Source of the DNA: Treponema sp.
GTDB lineage: Bacteria > Spirochaetota > Spirochaetia > Treponematales > Breznakiellaceae
DNA length: 10,627 bases
Assembly (NCBI GenBank): GCA_031255815.1
Contig: JAIRRU010000040.1
Coordinates: 1 to 10,627, forward strand
Reading direction: 5' to 3'
The position numbers and the translations under genes were made by a program. A model generated the notes under the pieces. The model did no database searches and was not told where the DNA came from. It saw nothing but the letters and a program-made list of their open reading frames with translations. Position 1 is the stretch's first letter, and the number at the start of each line of letters is the position of its first letter. Of this stretch, positions 8,168 through 10,627 are shown piece after piece.

Positions 8168-8194
8168 GTCCCAAAACCAGCCGGGTTTTGAGAC
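8168..8194 (-). promoter_or_regulatory. Leader stem-loop upstream of the giant gene
   Basis: On the minus strand GTCTCAAAACC and GGTTTTGGGAC form an 11-bp stem around a 5-nt loop (CGGCT). In minus-strand RNA every position pairs, one as G-U; in plus-strand RNA that position is a C-A mismatch. This favours a role in the transcript running into the giant gene. It lies about 100 nt upstream of the start codon. No U-run follows, so it is unlikely to be an intrinsic terminator. Confidence 0.45.
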
Positions 8195-8314
8195 AAGCTC
8201 AATTTTCAGCTTATATAGGGCGCGAACCTGCCGTTTTGGTTTAATGAAAAGCGAAAAAATTTATGATTTGAGGCTGTTCCGAAACTTCGGTTTTTGGGAT
8301 AAGTTTTTTTCCGT

Positions 8315-8334
8315 ACCTCACGAACCTCACGAAC
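8315..8334. repeat. 9-bp tandem repeat, about 2.2 copies
   Basis: The plus strand reads ACCTCACGA twice in succession followed by AC. It lies next to a run of seven T (8304-8310) in the repeat-like part of the spacer. Copy number could vary between strains. Confidence 0.7.
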
Positions 8335-8409
8335 TTTTGCACCGGCGGTCCCGGCTTTTGCCTGGCTCCAGCATGGATTTCTGGTGTCCGGGATAATTCC
8401 CCGTATCCG

Positions 8410-10323
8410 TCATCCCGCGTCAACGTTTACCCGTTTTCCCAAACAACCCCGGGCAACGCAATCCCCGCCGCGCCTGACACAGAAGCCCTTCTTTTCGACT
8501 TCGATATCCCAGGCCGCGCCGCAAAGCCACACCCGGCGCAGGGAGAGATGATCCAGGTTCAGCGGCAGACGGGGCAGGAAGGAAAAACGGCGCAGGCCCT
8601 CGGGTTCTATGGACAGAAGGCCTTCGGTAATGATAAGGCAAAAGAGGGCGCTTTCCCCGCTTAGCTGCTGCATGTTGGCGTCGGGGTACGCTTCGATGGC
8701 GTAGGGCACATGATCGCCAAGCAGCCGGTCCGCGCAGTACCGCAGGAACTTTTCTTCCCCCCGGCCAGGGGCGCCGGATTCCGAGAAGGCGGCTTTGAAG
8801 GTGAAAAGCCCCGAGCGATCCCACACGGTCTTTGTCCCCTCTTCGGTCAGCATGCCGTATTCGCTCCAGAGCGCGTTGTCGAACAGGGCGTCTATTGTTC
8901 CCTGGCGGCGTTCGTCAATGCCCTCGCAGAGGGGCAGGCATATCCAGGATCGGAGTTTCCCGTTTCCCTCGTGGTAGCGGTAGCAATGATGGCCGCGGAT
9001 ATCCGCGCCGAAATAAGAATCAATGCTTTTCCGCAAGGATCGGGCGCTTTCGAGGTAGGATCGTTCCTTTTCCCCCTCGCCGGTATCCCGGGCGAGCATG
9101 GCCCCGTAACGTAAACTGCTGTAGAGCTGGCAGGCGGTACTGAGATTCGCCTTCCCGGAACTGAACCGGCCTTCCAGTTCGTCCGTATCGCTTACAGGAA
9201 CGCCATTCTCATTCAGCCGGGCCAGGGTAAAGCGGATACACCAGTCCACTGCCGGGAAAAAACGCCGGGCCAATTTTTCGTCTCCCCGGTATAAAAGGAA
9301 TTTACCGGCGCCGTATGCGTACATGGATTCATCCCCCCGATCCAATTCCCAAAAATCCAGTCCTTCCGCAATAATTGATGAGGGGATAGAGAGCATGGCG
9401 CCGCTCATAAAGGGAACATAACTCTGAAAAGCATTAATGCTGGCTGTAACCGCAAGTTCATCGGCGGTACAGGCAAACCAGGGCGCCGCGTACTGGATTT
9501 CGTCATTACACCAGGTGGCGGCATAGAAAGATTTGCCTCCGGGACTATGGAATGGACCGCTCAAGGTATCAAAAATACTCTCCCCTGCCCTCAGCTTGGC
9601 AAATCTGAACATCATATCCAACACCTGGTTTCCCGTGTCCAGATCACAGGCATTACACAACGATTCTACCCTCCCCCGGCGCAGATTGAGGGCATCTTCG
9701 GCGTTTTCGGCTGCCGTATCGGAGGGCTCGTGGGCGATCCGCGCCGAATAGCTGATGTGAAAGCGGGTTTTCCCGCCCGGCGGGATGAACCGCCCTTCCC
9801 CGCCGTCGTGGGCGGTTTCAACAACATAAACGCCCTTCGTACCTTTAGTGTAGGACACGGCCTTTAGACCTTCGCCCGAAAGCCGCGCCGGAATTGCCGT
9901 ATTCCCCGTATTTGCAACCTCGATAATCTCATAAGCGCACCGCGTTGTATAAGAAGGGAAAAGGGTATGGGTGATGAAAAGGGTGCAATCCTCCGAGGCG
10001 CAAACCGCGTTGACGGTTCCGTCCAGGAAAAAACTGAGCGGCCGTTCCTTCACCGGCCGGGGAGACAGGGTATCGCCTATACACAGAACAGGTACGGCTT
10101 CCTCCGGGATAGTCTGCTGAAAGGAACCATGGGTATTGTTCGGCACGATCCGTAAAGCGGGCCAAACCAGATGGCGTTCCAGGATCAGCTTCCCGTCTTC
10201 CTTTACGCCATAAGTCAAGATAAAGGAAATCCGGCGGCCGCTCATCTCAATCCGATCCTTATGGGGCATACCGCTTTTTACATCCCACCGTATTCCCCGG
10301 CCGTCAACGCGCCACCACTGCAT
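8410..10323 (-). CDS. Putative six-hairpin (alpha/alpha)6-barrel glycoside hydrolase, 637 aa
   Basis: A complete gene with no signal peptide, so probably cytoplasmic. Residues 1-200 look like a beta-sandwich domain (for example RRISFILTYGV, KLILERHLVWP). Residues about 210-585 are helical with motifs typical of six-hairpin glycosidases: SFYAATWCNDEIQYAAPWF at 265-283, KANLSTACQLYSSLRYGAML at 391-410, and QLSGESALFCLIITEGLL at 553-570, followed by a terminal beta strand region with FLPRLPLNLDHL. D274, E275, E382 and E557 are acidic candidates for catalysis; I cannot assign them. The layout recalls glycogen-debranching-like and alpha-L-rhamnosidase-like enzymes, but I cannot place a GH family or substrate. 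The start is fixed by AAGGGGA 7 nt upstream; an in-frame ATGATG further upstream meets a stop after two more codons. It has about 19 cysteines, in sharp contrast to the giant protein. It lies 46 bp after the phosphoesterase and is probably in its operon. Confidence 0.85.
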   Translation of the reverse strand: MQWWRVDGRGIRWDVKSGMPHKDRIEMSGRRISFILTYGVKEDGKLILERHLVWPALRIVPNNTHGSFQQTIPEEAVPVLCIGDTLSPRPVKERPLSFFLDGTVNAVCASEDCTLFITHTLFPSYTTRCAYEIIEVANTGNTAIPARLSGEGLKAVSYTKGTKGVYVVETAHDGGEGRFIPPGGKTRFHISYSARIAHEPSDTAAENAEDALNLRRGRVESLCNACDLDTGNQVLDMMFRFAKLRAGESIFDTLSGPFHSPGGKSFYAATWCNDEIQYAAPWFACTADELAVTASINAFQSYVPFMSGAMLSIPSSIIAEGLDFWELDRGDESMYAYGAGKFLLYRGDEKLARRFFPAVDWCIRFTLARLNENGVPVSDTDELEGRFSSGKANLSTACQLYSSLRYGAMLARDTGEGEKERSYLESARSLRKSIDSYFGADIRGHHCYRYHEGNGKLRSWICLPLCEGIDERRQGTIDALFDNALWSEYGMLTEEGTKTVWDRSGLFTFKAAFSESGAPGRGEEKFLRYCADRLLGDHVPYAIEAYPDANMQQLSGESALFCLIITEGLLSIEPEGLRRFSFLPRLPLNLDHLSLRRVWLCGAAWDIEVEKKGFCVRRGGDCVARGCLGKRVNVDAG

Positions 10324-10330
10324 ACACCGC

Positions 10331-10337
10331 TCCCCTT
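10331..10337 (-). promoter_or_regulatory. Ribosome binding site of the glycosidase gene
   Basis: AAGGGGA on the minus strand ends 7 nt before the ATG at 10321-10323. In-frame stops (TAA, TGA) lie just upstream in the 46-nt gap, so no longer start is possible within this frame. Confidence 0.8.
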
Positions 10338-10369
10338 GGTTTCAACTTTATGGTTTCATCATCTGTGTT

Positions 10370-10627
10370 TCAGACTACTTCGATTTCTATAGCGTCTCCC
10401 TCAAAATGGGAACCCGCCACATATTGCATCACGCCGCTTGTAAGCGGGCTTTCATGGTAATAATGCATATGCCCGGCAAATACGGCTTTTATTAATGGCT
10501 GGGCCTTAATATATTCGATAAAGTCCAGGTCCTGTTTAGTGGGAAGCTGCTGTATATACCGGTCCCCAGGATAGGGTTTGAGGAATTCCTCCGGGCAGCC
10601 CATAAGACACGCATTACTTTCCCCCCG
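10370..10627 (-). CDS. Calcineurin-like metallophosphoesterase, C-terminal fragment
   Basis: The last 85 codons of a gene whose start lies beyond the right edge; the frame is open through 10627. An internal Met at 10601-10603 is unlikely to be the true start because coding sequence continues upstream. The fragment contains LIKAVFAGHMHYYHESPL, in which GHMH (fragment residues 52-55) is the C-terminal GHxH metal-binding motif of calcineurin-like phosphoesterases, where the histidines bind the di-metal centre. It ends in the usual beta-strand tail (MQYVAGSHFEGDAIEIEVV). The N-terminal DxH, GD and GNH motifs are outside the window. The substrate cannot be told. The glycosidase gene 46 bp downstream on the same strand suggests a shared transcript. 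Confidence 0.85.
   Translation of the reverse strand, partial: RGESNACLMGCPEEFLKPYPGDRYIQQLPTKQDLDFIEYIKAQPLIKAVFAGHMHYYHESPLTSGVMQYVAGSHFEGDAIEIEVV

Larger units (their letters stand above)
8070..8409. other. Non-coding spacer between glycosidase and giant gene
   Basis: This 340-bp stretch carries no gene I can support. Two short open frames, 8160-8396 on plus and 8241-8423 on minus, overlap each other, lack good ribosome binding sites, and the second runs into the glycosidase gene. The half next to the glycosidase (about 8260-8409) looks like dispersed-repeat sequence, with a 9-bp tandem repeat and short GC palindromes. The half next to the giant gene is more AT-rich and holds two stem-loops. 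A weak -10 candidate TATAAG for the giant gene lies at 8210-8215 with no convincing -35. No stem-loop directly followed by a U-run was found for the glycosidase transcript, so read-through into the giant gene cannot be excluded. Confidence 0.6.

Noticed and set aside
8281..8310. Possible terminator: CCGA/TCGG stem-loop near runs of T
   Set aside because: The stem is only 4-5 bp, a T run of seven follows at a distance on the plus strand only, where no gene needs it, and on the minus strand the next U-run is about 18 nt away.
8315..8334. CRISPR-like array
   Set aside because: The repeat is 9 bp with about two direct copies and no spacers, and no cas genes are present.
8160..8396. 78-codon plus-strand and overlapping 60-codon minus-strand (8241-8423) open frames in the spacer
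   Set aside because: They overlap each other, lack good ribosome binding sites, contain repeat-like sequence, and one runs into the glycosidase gene.

Overview
The window is GC-rich by eye and coding on the minus strand throughout. Three genes run right to left: the 3' end of a calcineurin-like metallophosphoesterase (10370-10627), a complete 637-residue protein that looks like a six-hairpin, (alpha/alpha)6-barrel glycoside hydrolase (8410-10323), and a giant open reading frame that starts at 8069 and is still open at base 1 (at least 2,689 codons). I read the giant frame codon by codon and found no stop and no frameshift.

The giant protein dominates the window. It has an N-terminal signal peptide, long alpha-helical tracts in which tryptophans recur every 14-15 residues, two beta-rich or mixed inserts, an Ala-rich and a Met/Ala/Gly-rich hydrophobic segment, and a Gly-rich C-terminal region with an H-E ... 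E ... H motif just before the window ends. It has only two cysteines in 2,689 residues. Size, export signal and architecture recall the very long, poorly understood exported proteins of spirochaetes (the TIGR04388 type described in Leptospira, with relatives in Treponema). That comparison is from memory. A GC-rich host-associated treponeme is my best guess for the organism, but nothing here proves it.

The phosphoesterase and glycosidase genes are 46 bp apart and probably co-transcribed, suggesting a small carbohydrate-related unit. A 340-bp non-coding stretch (8070-8409) separates them from the giant gene. It holds a short tandem repeat, repeat-like sequence and two stem-loops in what would be the giant gene's leader. 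I see no convincing terminator there. There are no tRNA, rRNA, CRISPR or transposase genes. The long plus-strand open frames under the giant gene are antisense shadows.
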